A DNA stretch of 34,662 nucleotides, taken from Byssothecium circinans (lineage: Eukaryota > Ascomycota > Dothideomycetes > Pleosporales > Massarinaceae). The translations under genes and the position numbers were made by a program. Under the pieces are notes generated by a model that was not told the DNA's origin, did not search any database, and saw nothing but the letters and a program-made list of their open reading frames with translations. Positions 9,940 to 21,151 of the stretch are shown in pieces. The stretch lies in NCBI GenBank assembly GCA_010015675.1, contig ML977020.1, positions 171,929 through 206,590 of the forward strand, read 5' to 3'. Position 1 is the first letter of the stretch; the number at the start of each line of letters is the position of its first letter.

Positions 9940-11290
9940 TACGTAGTGAATAGCGCGAAAGCAAAGACACAGAAGACTATCACTGTTAGTGAACGGTGCT
10001 ACAATGTGACTAGCATGATGGCTCGAGCTCGAACCTATGAAAGACGAGCAGGAAGCTGACGGCCGGAAAATTTGTTTATCACCACACTCTCCAAGGCATA
10101 GAAGGTCGGGTTGATATATGAAAACCATCGGACCCACCAAGGCATGTATGGCAGAGAGATCACAAACCCAGTCGTTAGAATCAACAGAACTCCATATATA
10201 GCCCCGGGAGCAATGGAATCGGAAAACTTTCTTGAGAGTGCACCAAAACTGCGGTATGTTATTGAGCTGCTCAAGAGCGTAACAAACGCAGAGACACAGA
10301 ACATGAAGAATTCCCCAGAAGTTCGCCTCAGGTTCGCAAGGAAGGGATGTTGAACAGTAGTACCAATATCAGCATGGTGGGTGAATCTCCAGTGACGGAT
10401 GCATTTGTGTCAGCTACCGGGCGGTGCGATGGGTACAGGAAGTGTTTTTCAACAATTGGTTGCGCGATACCTTCCGTGGATCAACGCGCCACGGCTAAAG
10501 AAGCTGGGCATGTCCGGGGTAAGATTGTAAATTATGTTTCCTAAGATAAGGGAGATGATCCCATTTCCAATGGTTACGGAATGGGTCGCCGCCATGTCAT
10601 GCCGCTGTCTGCGCATGAATCGGAGGAGAGAAAGTTTGACCTGCATTCCCACTGATTGTCATGAATGGCGAAGGCATATGGGTGGTGTAAGCTCTATTTG
10701 CATGCCGCGTCGTCCTCAACTCTTCCAAGCTCTGGTCTTTGAGAGGAAATTGGGCCTCGTATGCTCCAGCATCCTCCAATAGTTTGGCTCCTTCATGCGA
10801 CCGATCCCATGCAGCTGCAAACTCATCAGCAGAGTTAGGAAGTTGTTTTCCACGGCTACGCTGCGGTATGCTCGCACGAGTATCTGTAACAAAAGTTCAT
10901 AACTCAAGCGTATAGGTGCAGACATCGCCCAGAAATCTGAGGCTCGTCAACCAAGGCTTTTTTCTCCGCCGTAGGGCCGAAAAAAATCGAGCGGCCATCA
11001 CAAAGAACCAGAATCCTATGAAAATGCAAAACTTATTCTAGGAAGTTTGATATGAACTCATAAGCGCTGCAGAGCCTTACCACTTGGTTTTTACGGAGAG
11101 CGGCTTGATAAACTGGAGTACGTTCGCACTATCCAGGCCGTGAGTCGGCTCGTCCCAACACTGCAACGTGCTGTTTCCGGCCAAGATATCACACCACCTC
11201 CCCGTGGGGAAGCATAATGCATTCCAGCTGGATCTAACCTGGGGCTAAACAAGTGGGGTTCCCCTCAAATCATTGGAAAATGGCATGGGC
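9940..11290 (-). pseudogene. PDR-type ABC transporter (ABC-G) relic
   Basis: Heavily decayed piece of a pleiotropic-drug-resistance ABC exporter, covering the end of the first ATPase domain to the end of the first membrane domain. In order on the minus strand: STLQCWDEPTHGLDSANVL (Walker B/D-loop, ~11120-11175), degraded GSAALMSSYQTS, ILVLCDGRSIFFGP (~10980-11010), QLPNSADEFAAAW (~10800-10850), EDAGAYEAQFPLKDQSLEEL, GMQVKLSLLRFMRRQRHD (~10590-10650), GNIIYNLTPDMPSFFSRGAL and GFVISLPYMPWWVRWFSYIN (~10130-10190). These lie in different frames with stops between them (for example TGA near 10900 and a frame change near 10655). Walker A, the signature motif and the whole second half are absent. 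It cannot encode a transporter. Confidence 0.8.
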
Positions 11291-11678
11291 TCAACTTCCA
11301 TTGCCTCGAACTGTGAGAATCAGATCACAGAGACAGTGTGGGGTCAAATGAGAAATAATAACATTGGATTCGTTTCATAGGGACATATCCCCATTGGCTA
11401 AAACTAGCCTCGTATCGGATATGTATACTAGGGATCACATCACTTGGCGTCGTACTCCATACCTCCGAATGTGGCGTGAGTACCAATGTTCAGCGCGAGC
11501 AGTAGAAATGGCCGCGCCCTATTGGATCTTGGTATCTCGGGATTACTATTTCAAAAGGCATTTATATTTATTAATCTCATGTGTGAACTTCTAATTATTT
11601 CGCTCATTCTTTTCCCCCTCAGTTCTTTCAAAAACCGCACCACGGCCTGTCTTCACTGAGTGTTTCATTCAGGCTCAG
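11291..11678. other. Intergenic, no gene seen
   Basis: About 390 bases between the ABC relic (minus) and P450-2 (plus). No protein similarity is recognised. Confidence 0.45.
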
Positions 11679-13455
11679 ATGATGGAAATCTCTTACCCCA
11701 CAGTCTGGGCAAAGGCTCCGTGGACGAGTCCGTCTCTCTTCTTTCTGTTTTTACTTTGCACATACTGGGTGGGATGCAGTACGGTCGGTATTTCTGCGGC
11801 GCATGGGGACCATTCACAAAGTTGACAATACTGCAGAAAAAAATCCTTACGGCGGTGCTTTCCTCCGGACTCTTTCTTAAAGAGCGAGTTGATGCGTATA
11901 TGTACCTTTTCTTTGGAACAAAACAAATTGAAGCTGCCTATGCGAAGGTAAGTGGCCACTCGCCCTTTGACGACAGATTGCATCGTTGCGGATGTTGACT
12001 TGCTTTGATTCAGGCCAACAGCAATTCGTTCACGATTACTGCCCCTGACCACAAGACCACGTTTGTCTCCAACCCTCAACATGCCAAAGAAATCGACATG
12101 GCCGGAGCCGACGTACTGTCACTCTTTGCAGCCTCGAAGCAGATGTTCCAGCCGTAGTATACTATGCACGGCTTCGTATGGGTAGACCGGCGCGGGCAGG
12201 ATGGGATCGGATTCGTCAGGACATTTCGCACATTGTTAACGTCTCACGTACCAATGATGATACCGGGTTTGAGATCCGTCATCGAGGCCCAAATCGCAAG
12301 ACATTCGAAGCCTGGAAATAATGGTTCGTCGACATCTCGACCTTTGGTGCAGTGTACTTTTACTGACTCCCAGTAGGCACCAGACAGCTCCACGCTTTTG
12401 AGGCGATCAAGCGCACTATAGTGACAACAGTCGGCTTCTCTTTCTTCGGGCAAGATATTTGTAAGTGCACCACGACGGTTTCACAGGTAGCCGCAGAAAA
12501 CTGATTTTATCAGTACCCAACCAAGCATTCATGGATGCCGCCTACGATAATATTGAGCACGTTATGCACGCGAGTGAAGCCATTCGCATCATGCCCAAGT
12601 TCCTCGCCCCATTCCTAGGCAAATACTTCTCTAGCAACCCAAACAGTCAAGAGATATGGCACACCACCCTTCGAGAGAACATTGAGCATCGACTCGCGAC
12701 TCAAGTTAGCGGTAAAGACGGAAATTTACCCAGCGATAGGCCCTGCGATATTGTCCAATGGGTCATCGAGACTGCCCCAAAGGACCAAAATTGGTCTCCC
12801 AGTCGCTTCACCCACGAGGTTATGGCACTGTGGTTTGGATCCATCCATGGCTTATCAATTAGTACGACCTTTGCTTTGTTCGCACTTTGCAATCATCCTG
12901 AGTACGTTGAGACCCTTCGCGCCGAGCTACAATTAGAGGAGTGGGTGAAGTTCATCGAGACGTCGAATGGGCTGCCACTCCTTGACAGCTTCATCAAAGA
13001 GTCCGCGAGGTTACAGCCCATGGACCACATGACCTCCCAACGCGTTGCACTGAAACCATTTTCCTTGTCTAATGGCCCAGACATCAGACCAGGAGAGCGG
13101 GTTTGCATGCCTCTCAAGAGCCTAATCAACGACCCCCAGTACTATCCTTCGCTAGATTAATTTGACGGCTTCCGTTTTGTAAAGCCGGACACCCAGCCCG
13201 AAGGCCCTTCGAAGCTCACGGATGTGTCGTACAAGTGGGGGATGTGGGAAAATACCTGACAAGCGTGGTCCGTCTTATACCTGGGTCGCAACATGTGTTT
13301 CAAGGTTTGTGAAAACGTACTAATAACATGCAAGCCCAGCACGATTTTTTGCAGCGGTTATCATCAAACTTACTATGGCACATATTTTGTTGAATTTCGA
13401 TGTCGAGCTGAAGGGAAAGAACACGAAGTGTGTCTTCAACTTGGCGCTCATATAA
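11679..13455 (+). pseudogene. Cytochrome P450 (P450-2), multiply disrupted
   Basis: P450 of the fungal group carrying the ALWFGSIHGLSISTTFA I-helix block (WFGSxH type), seen in many metabolite-cluster P450s. Remnants in order: hydrophobic N-terminus from ATG 11679 (SPSLFFLFLLCTYWVG), QIEAAYAK, intron 11948-12013 (GTAAGT..CAG), SFTITAPDHKTTFVSN and LSLFAASKQMFQP, then TAG at 12155-12157 with homology continuing in frame (YTMHGFVWVDRRG). A frame change near 12300-12400 precedes VTTVGFSFFGQDI, then intron 12461-12513 and a long clean exon to 13157. TAA at 13158-13160 and TGA at 13257-13259 interrupt the segment holding FDGFRFVKPDTQPEG. The heme region (RNMC and, about 30 bases on, PARFFAAVIIKLTMAHILL) is split and out of frame. 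Splice sites survive better than the frame. Confidence 0.85.
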
Positions 13456-14245
13456 TTTTCCGCGCGAGGATCTTACCATTTTACTGAAGCCTAGAGATTT
13501 CTCAGCGTAGTATTAAGAGGCGGGTACCCGTAGTTGCTAGATTTCCTTTGAGGTATTTACGTATTCTTTCGGTTTTGCGCATCACCTCTTTTTTCGTGCC
13601 TTCTCACAGATGCCTTAATCCGCCATATTCACGATAGGCACAGGTACAAGAATATCAACCGAAGTGAGTTAGTGTTCTGTGAAGCTATTGACAAGGACAA
13701 GGCATATGGATGGAGAATCAAGGAACCTCAGGGTCTGTTTGGTGTTTTCCCGGACGGTCCGGTTTCCTGTCGCTGGGGTGTCTGCAGCCAAGCCCAAGCT
13801 AAGGATTTAGCTACATTCACCCTTAAAAACTCGACAGAACGTAGAAAACGAGACGCTCTTTACGTCTAGTTAAAAGTAGGAGTCCGTGCTGTGAGTGTTT
13901 CATTCTCTACTTGCTTTATAGCCATTTAAAGAAGGTAGACTCGCATAGAGCCGCTAAGAAGAGCTACCTACACTAAACATAACGTCCGATTTGGTTCAAA
14001 GCTGTCCCATTTTCAAATCATGCCCGGTTTGACCGAAAACGGAACGGTCCGAGAGAACACCACACAGGCCCTCAATCTTAGCATGATGCGGGCGCACCGG
14101 CCCCACAGGCCGACTTAGGCTTGTTGGGCGAGTAGGGCCTTTAGAAAAACAAATATCCAGCTGCCACATTTCCTCCCTTGCTCATCATATGACTTCGGCC
14201 CTATTACAGAGTGGTTGAGATTGAAGGCATCTACAAAGAACAAAG
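13456..14245. other. Intergenic, no gene seen
   Basis: About 790 bases between the convergent P450-2 relic and the GMC oxidoreductase. Short frames (for example 13672-13869) show no family similarity. Nothing else is recognised. Confidence 0.5.
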
Positions 14246-16320
14246 TCACTCCACTCGACCCTTCTTAATAATATCACTCGCCCTCTCTGCAACTGCATAG
14301 ACAAGGCTCTGCGTGTTACTCTGCGGCACCAATGGAAACACGCTGGCATCAACTACCCTCAAGCCTGAGACGTCATGCACTTTAAAGTCCACGTCTACAA
14401 CACCACCCATTTCCTTTGGCGCCATCGCTAACGTACCAACTGAATGCCAATTCGTGGTTGACGCTGCTTTCACGTAGGCCTTGGCTTTATCCAAGTTTCC
14501 ATCGATGAATGCAAGTGGATCGTTGCGCCGACCGTTCGGCTTCAAGAATGATGCAAGCGGACCTGCAATGCGGAAAGTCCGGAGTCAGTATGTACCTCAC
14601 ATGCAGTTCCAAGTTGGACTCTTACCACCTTGGGCAATTTTCTCAATGAACCGGACGTGACGGGCGTGGAGGTCAAGATCTACCGAATTGGACAGATATT
14701 TGTGGTCGATCGTGGGTGGACCATTGGGGTCTGACGAAGATATGTGGACGGTACCCGTGGATAAGGGGTGCGAAAGTCCTACGACAGGTGTGATGAAGTT
14801 ACCAGCCCGTGGGTGTGGAACAATGCCGTGTGTCGTATCCTCGCCGGCCACAGCAGACTGCGCAAGGAACAGAAAGTACTGCGCGGTTCCTTCGTTCCCC
14901 TCGGCCAGCTGATTCGAAAGATGTTGGATCCGCACGGCGTCAAGAGGGTGACTCGTCTTGATTGTTTTTAGGTCTGTCAATAAATTCGACAGGGCTTCCT
15001 TATCGCTGGCGAAATCCACGGTCGGCAGATACGAAAACTGCGTCAATCCACTCGTCGCAAATGGTCCCGACTGACTCTCAGCATACTGCTTCTGCGCTGT
15101 CGCAATCGCCTCTGAATCGCCCCTCAGCAGATCATCTCCAGTGGGAAATCCATCGATAGCCTCGAAGCTAATCGCGCACTGCACGTGATCCTGCAGATTT
15201 GTGCCAACGTATTTGTTCTCCACGAGTAGAGGCACACCGGCAGCTTTTAACACATCGGGATCGCCGATTCCACTCAACTCCAAAAGTTTAGGGGAGTTCA
15301 AAGCACCAGCACTGAGAATTACCTCCTTCGCTTTGAGCATCGTGGCAACTCCGCCCTTCATGTAAGTCACTCCAGTGGCGGTTTGCACACCTCCTCTGTT
15401 GTCGAGAATAATTTTGCTCACTGTTGCCCTGGTAACAACTTTCAGATTGTTCCTGCCGGCTGCGGGAAGGTAATAAGCCGTGGCGGCGTAGGATCGAGTT
15501 TTGGAGCTGGATTCGACCGTGGAGGGAGCTATGTACGGTCCAGTTGATGTGCGTGAGAATGGAGAGTCGGAGAGCGGATATCCGAGGGCATCAAAGGTAT
15601 CGATCCAGGCTTTCGGGATTGGGTTCTCCTTTACGTCAACGAAGGAGGATTTGACCGGACCTTCGGCTTTAGTAGCCCTGCATGGTGGGCGTGGTCAGTA
15701 ACATGTCTCAAAGCAAACGCACATTGGAAGGAGAGAGACTATGGCAAGACTGAAAGATAGTAACATACCAGGTGGTCACCCATGATGCGTTAAGTTGGGT
15801 GGCGGTAGCGGCATCGGGGAGGGTGACGTTGAAGGCCTTCTGGAGGTAGGGCGAGAGTGTTTCGAAGTTCCAGCCCTCGTCACCAACCAGAGATTCCCAG
15901 ACATCAATATCAGCTGCACTGAAAGGGACCAAGGCTTGAGCATTTATGGCTGAGCTTCCACCAAGCGCTTTGCCTTGGTTGTGCCCAATTAGTCTGCCGT
16001 TGAGGCCATCCTGATCATTCACACTGTCAGGGAATTCTTTATCATTACATCGAATCCCGGCTCACACTTAATAATCATAGAACAAAAAGACGTACCTGAG
16101 GTACCGTGGCAAAGTTCCAATCGAGCTCGCTACCCAACGCACTTGTAAACAGGGCCGGAACGGCGGTTCTGGGATCCGCAGTCGCGTTGTCGCCCGCTTC
16201 AAGGACGGCAATGGTGGTGGTACTGTTCTCCGGGAGGCGATTTGCAAGAACAAGACCAGCGGTTCCGCCACCGATAATGATGTAGTCGTAGAAAGGCTCT
16301 GAATGAGCTGCTGTGGACAT
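14246..16320 (-). CDS. GMC oxidoreductase (FAD-dependent alcohol/choline oxidase-like)
   Basis: Flavoenzyme of the glucose-methanol-choline family, oxidising an alcohol or related substrate. Exons deduced: 16320-16096, 16010-15769, 15677-14626, 14562-14246; introns of 85, 91 and 63 bases. For intron 1 the acceptor at 16011 is chosen because it joins ATVPQ to DGLNGRLIGHNQGKALGGSS in frame, matching the family. Product 611 residues, all exons open. Visible: YDYIIIGGGTAGLVLANRL (~11-29, dinucleotide fold), GKALGGSSAINAQ (GMC signature 1), AGALNSPKLLELSGIG (signature 2), catalytic His ~546 in NWHSVGT and Asn ~589 in PQSNTQSLVYAVAE at the second catalytic position. No signal peptide is evident, unlike secreted lignocellulose GMCs, so an intracellular biosynthetic role is likely. 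It lies between two dead P450 genes. Confidence 0.92.
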
Positions 16321-16607
16321 GGTGGGTAGGAGATTAAGAAGGCTTTAACTTCAGTGAAAAAGATGAGTCGGATGGTTCGAGGAATCAATATGAACCTTGG
16401 AAGGGATATTAGAGGAAATACAAGGGAAGTAAGAAGAATGAGGGGATACAAATTCGACAGCAGAGATGATACAAAGAGCGGTGTGCTAGATCCCAATAGG
16501 GAGGTGGGGGAAGAGGGGCATGTTCAGCTCTTTCGATAAGTGCTGTGCCGCAGAGAACCTTCAACGGGTTCCTAACGACTGCCAAGAAAGGTGGCAACTT
16601 CTATTCC

Positions 16608-16715
16608 TAGCTGGAGTTGTGGCCATCGCGAGTGGATGGAGGGCCATGAGGGCTAAGTTTGTAGCAGTTATTACTAATATCTAGCTTCACACGAGTTTGG
16701 TCACGTGGTCAGTTA
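16608..16715 (+). repeat. Dispersed 108-base repeat, copy 1
   Basis: Begins TAGCTGGAGTTGTGGCC and ends GTCACGTGGTCAGTTA. A near-identical copy in the same orientation lies at 25219-25327. Differences are one inserted T and five transitions; four of them near the 3' end are CA to TA or TG to TA changes in copy 2, the pattern of RIP. It lacks a recognisable coding frame and may be the end of a larger element. Confidence 0.9.
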
Positions 16716-16729
16716 GGTCGCACACAGCG

Positions 16730-17270
16730 TATAAATTTAAGCTACCTCTCACCCATCTTCCTTCTTCCTTCTTTATCCACACTTTGCATACTCTTATCTC
16801 TATAGCTTCCCCTGTCGATATAAAGAATCCTTTAGCTATACTTATTCCTTATCCTAAGTATAGCTACTTTATAAATATCTAGCCCCTTCCTCTAGTAACA
16901 AAGGAAGAACTCCTAGATTTTAAGTAGAAGCTCCGTGATATATCCCGCGAATCTAATAGCAATATTAAGCTACTTAGGTGGATAGATTTAGTTATTACTA
17001 AGTTCCCTAAGGGTAAGGACTCTTACTGCTACTATATAACGCGTCGCTAATCTAAATAGCTACACCTAAAGAGACCGTATTTGTTAAACGCGAAAGAGAG
17101 CAGATTAGGAAGCTAGTTACTAGCGTCCGTAATTTACCTACGCTACTGTTTCCTCCTAGCTCCTATAAGTAGGTCTACTTTAACAACCTCGCGGCTTTCT
17201 TTAAGATAAGCCCTAACTTAGCCCTTCCTGACTAACTAAAGGCGCTGCTCGCAGCTGGAGGGAGGAACAC
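16730..17270. other. RIP-mutated, TA-rich non-coding block
   Basis: This stretch is saturated with TA and nearly devoid of CA and TG. By hand count over 16921-17040 I find 22 TA, about 12 AT, 1 CA and 3 TG, giving (CA+TG)/(AC+GT) near 0.33, well beyond usual RIP thresholds. CG-containing words survive. It is probably an old transposon mutated by RIP and follows directly on the 108-base repeat. No intact frame is left; short readable pieces between stops (for example 16920-17050) match nothing I know. Confidence 0.7.
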
Positions 17271-17582
17271 CTAGGAAATGGCGGAATGTAGGTTACTTAG
17301 TTTGTTAGGCGGCGTGTGGGGCTTTGATATATTAGTTGTTGTTGAGTGCTAAAGTAGCTTCTTAAATGTATCTTGGTTCTTAAAATAACTCACTCTTCAA
17401 AATGACTCACACGCGGGTCGTGCACAAGGCGCGAGCACCTTCTATTCCTAGCAAACTTTCCTGCACGTATGACTTTGGTTCTTTCTCACGTATCACTGCG
17501 GGACAATGGAAACCCAGTAGGGTATATTTCGTCCGTAATGCTCATGGAAATCATTCACGTTGCCAGCATCTGCCAAACGTAT

Positions 17583-19217
17583 TTACTCCAGCAAGCCTTT
17601 GCACAGCTCCCCCCTCGGTCGAAATTTGAGCAGCGGCCCAGTATGCCTTGAGCCTATCTGATCCGCCATATAAAAAATCGGGTGTTCTCCTTTGTCATTA
17701 CCACCCGCCTTCTCGAAATCGAAATACCACAGCGTCTTGGCTAAAACCAAAGGAATCTCCAAATACACTACTGCCTTACCAGCACAGTTCCGAGCACCAA
17801 GGGAAAACGGCATGAACGCATCATGTTGAAGTTTCTACTCCTCCTCAGTGGCATTTGATTCTTCTCTTATCTATCGCTCCGGCTTGTGAATGTTGGGTTC
17901 GGGGAAGTAGGCTGGATTGCGATGCATGCAATAGATATTAACGCCGATCCTTGTACCAGGTGGAATAACGTGACCGTCTACAACGACTGGATCCGTAACA
18001 GCATCTGCTGGAAGATCCCGCCATAGAGTAGTATTTGAGGGAGGACTGATGCGTAAAGTCTCCTCGATAAAAGCACGCAGGAATTTGCATCCTGCTAATG
18101 CCGGTCCACTCTTGATCTCCTCCGCGCTTGCAAACGTCTCTCGTATCTCCTTAGCTAGTCGCTCATATATTGTCGGGTATCTCGAAAGGTAGAAGAAACT
18201 CGCTGCCAAAAGCGATGCCGTTGTATCTCCCCCAGCAGGAATCAGGAAGGTAGCTTCAGACCAGAGTTCTCGTTTTCCCATGCTCTCTCCTGTATCAGGG
18301 TCTTTGTAATCGTGGATCGAAGAGAGGAGGTCCGGCCGTGAATGTGTGTCCTCCTGGAGACGAGCACGGATCATATCTCGGACCATACGATGGAACCGCA
18401 TGACCTTGGGCAGGATGATTGGAAGGAAGAGCTTCTCCCAACCAGTATATCGTAGTGCAGGAAATTGAACAAACATTGAGTCTGCGATTTGAAGTTGAGA
18501 TTCCACCGGGCATCCAGCGATTCTTTTCGTTGGTTTGCAGTTCGAAACCATGTCCGAACCCAATTTCTCCGCTAATATCGAGGCCAAGCCAGGCACACTT
18601 CTGGCTCATGTCTGTGGCCTCGTTGTTTTCAGAAGCCTTTGCCAATTGCTGCAGGAAAATCTGGATTTGATCGTTCATGACAGGCTCGAAGCGTCGCATT
18701 GCTCGTTCGTTTAGGCCTTGGCCTATGATGCGGCGTTTGGTGCGATGGAGGCGCTTGTCGACGACGTTGAAGAGGTTGAAGATTTTTGGGGCGGCTTGGG
18801 TTACAAGGTATGCATTTGCTTTGAAGAGACGGTCGTTCTGGAGTATATCTGTGGAGCCCAATTAGTCATTGGGCCGAAAGGTACTGAAGTCAACTCACCA
18901 TGGAGCGCTTGTACTGAGCCGAAGACAAGTTTGTTTGGACCATGACGGATGACTGGCCCATACTTCTGGTGATCATGTTGTGTTGCGAAGTGAAGCTGCA
19001 GTCGAATAGCATGATATGCACCGTACCAGTCCGTGAATTTTGCGACGAAAGGACCTGGATATCTGTGCAAAGGATGAAGTAGTAGACGATATGAGTAGAC
19101 CAGAGTGCACTAACTTCCATCAGCAGTGATACCGTGCCCAAGTGAGATGCACATACCCTCAGCACGAACAAGACGGCAAGTGCTAAGAAGAGCAGTGACG
19201 ACGTCGATGATCCACAT
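17583..19217 (-). pseudogene. Cytochrome P450 (P450-3) with two stops and a frameshift
   Basis: P450 of the fungal benzoate-4-hydroxylase-like/CYP67-type group. Probable start ATG 19215-19217; introns by family fit at about 19110-19156 (GTATGT..TAG) and 18849-18898 (GTGAGT..CAG). Visible: HPLHRYPGPFVAKFTDWYGA, RHGPNKLVFGSV, canonical I-helix PAGGDTTASLLAA, ExxR in EETLRISPP, IPPGTRIGVNIYCMHRNP and heme loop FSLGARNCAGKA. Lesions: (1) a one-base frame change near 18510-18530 between ELQTNEKNRWMPG and SQLQIADSMFVQF; (2) TAG at 17871-17873 exactly where the near-universal PERW Trp belongs (TGG to TAG); (3) TAG at 17835-17837 a few residues later, with homology continuing in the same frame. All catalytic motifs are still readable, so inactivation is recent relative to the ABC relic. 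Confidence 0.88.
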
Positions 19218-20293
19218 TATGTTGTGTACGAGTTTGAAATCCCGAGTAAACAAAAAGAAGTCGTTAAATAGCTACGCGGGAGAGTTGAGTAGAGAAGCAG
19301 TTGTGTGTTTGACGCGAAAAGCTCTTAGCGGGGCACAGTTGCCTATCTTTTTGCACTGCGCCGCAAACTTACTCTGGGTTCCCGACGTTGGCAATTATTC
19401 ATTGAGCGTGAGACACACCGTTTGGGTGGGCGCTAAAAGGACTTGACCGTATACTCCTGTTGGACAGCTGAGCACCGAGAGCATGGAGAGAAAAGGATGA
19501 ATTGTGTGTGTAGCGGTGAAGCTCAGGAGGCTGGACTATATAGGCAAGTGGCCAAGGCTAGGCCAGAAGAGGCTAGAGAACTATTTAGTACTGTAGGTCC
19601 GACAACTCCGCACATACACAGGAGCTGAGCTCGATGCAATGCATTGTGCTGTCATGCGGGAGGCCGGCAATAGGTACGCTTACTGTAAGGTGGTGTTGCA
19701 AAGCTCTGACATGGATTCCGGTCAACGCTTGAAGTGAACGGTGGTACCACTGGGTCGGATCCATGCACCCAAGCTATGCGGCGCCTCTTTCTCTTTGTGC
19801 ATGTGCAATATAATGAGCGCTTGCGTCAATCGGTTGTGTGAGCTAGCTCTTTTGACCTCCTATTACGGCAGGAGGGTCGAGTATTTTTCGGATTCATGGA
19901 GAACCAAGACGGTAAGACTAGGCTATCGTTGCGATTGCAATATCAGCCCGAACCATTTTGGCGCGCGATGAGCTTATACGTGGCGTGAAGTTTGGAAAAG
20001 AAGTTAACCTATAAAGTCCGTATTTGAGTGTGAAGGATTGTTGACATGATCGTCCGTACATTTGAGGAGCCTTACAGGTTTCATTCCTCCGGAGTAGATT
20101 TCGGGGAAGTACAAAAAAATTAAATGACATCCAAAAGAGAACCCATACTTCGACCCAATGTCTTTGAGCTCCGCAACTATCAATCCACAGCCAAAGTCTC
20201 GGATGGTGCTATCACATCGCTATACGACAGACACGCCTCGCGTGAACTTGTTCCCAAGGGCGCAAAAGCGGCCCAGCTCGAATCTCGCTCCAT
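19218..20293. other. Intergenic, no gene seen
   Basis: About 1.1 kb upstream of P450-3 and downstream of the second rhodopsin-type relic. Several short frames exist on both strands but none shows family similarity or splice support. Confidence 0.5.
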
Positions 20294-20908
20294 TCAGGGC
20301 AAAGCGTTGACAGGATAAGCACTGCCTACTTGCTTAGGGTCGATTAAATTAGCTCGGACTGAAAACTCAGACTCGACACTAATGTTAGTGAGAGGTAAAC
20401 GATCCGATCCGTCTGCGTCGGTGAAGAGACTTGCGTCCGTGGGCTGTTTTCGGCGACGGTGAGGAACAGAAAGGCGGTCGCGTATCGACAAAGCTGGCCG
20501 GTCCGAGGAGCTAAATTTGGAGAAAGATTTGAAGGTCGACATGATCTTCCTTATCCACGGAGAATCTTTCGCAAGCTTTGGCATAGCCGTAAGGCATAGA
20601 ACCATGAAGCCATAAATCATCTCCGCATGGCACCACAATCCCATATCTGTGGGAGAAGTAAAATAAAAAGGTCAGATGCAAAGTTGATGCAGGCAGCGAC
20701 GATATTCACTTTAGCAAGATCCAAACATGTTCCCGGTATGGTCGCATCCCAAGCTTTTGGTCGTGGGTTGCATGAAAAGATCTCTACCAATATGCAAGCA
20801 ACGTAGAACAGGACATTAACCGTGATAGGTCCACCAGAAGACGTTTTTAAATCCGAAAGGAACAAAGACACGCGCCCACTTAAGTAGTATGCCAGTCTTT
20901 AAAAGCAT
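20294..20908 (-). pseudogene. Second fungal rhodopsin-domain protein, internally deleted
   Basis: Another fungal rhodopsin-domain (PTH11-like) membrane protein, different from the one at 8897-9836. From ATG ~20908: LLKTGILLKWARVFVPFGFK and NVFWWTYH, then a one-base frame change near 20830 into ITVNVLFYVACILVEIFSC. This continues through PGTCLDLAKVNIVAACINFA to SDLFILLLPQ, the conserved Asp/Pro block before TM5. Homology then jumps near 20640 directly to MGLWCHAEMIYGFMVLCLTA, the final helix, so roughly 90 residues are missing. A hydrophilic tail follows (FKSFSKFSSSDRPALS). The 5' end with the first two helices is also missing. Confidence 0.7.
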
Positions 20909-21151
20909 GATAACATTTCTATACACAATCGAGCCGAGGTTCAAGTACTATCTTCAACGGTTGCGCCGCAGAGTGTGAGCCCAAGGGTTGAGCGAGCGGC
21001 GCAGCACTTTTCGGGTAAACGGGGTGTCTAGGATCGTGTTCACCAACCTTGTGGCCTAAAAAGGCACGGCACCGCTACTGTTCCTTCCCCCGAATTTGTC
21101 GCACTCTGAATAACTTTTTCCATTACTCCAATATCCGGAGACGAAGCACTC

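Noticed and set aside
16022..16100. Apparent one-base frameshift at intron 1 of the GMC gene
   Set aside because: Using the CAG acceptor at 16011 in place of the earlier one at about 16025 restores the frame and the conserved PQ..LNGR sequence, so the gene is intact.
19741..20318. Short plus-strand frames upstream of the second rhodopsin relic
   Set aside because: They lack domains and lie in sequence without coding bias.
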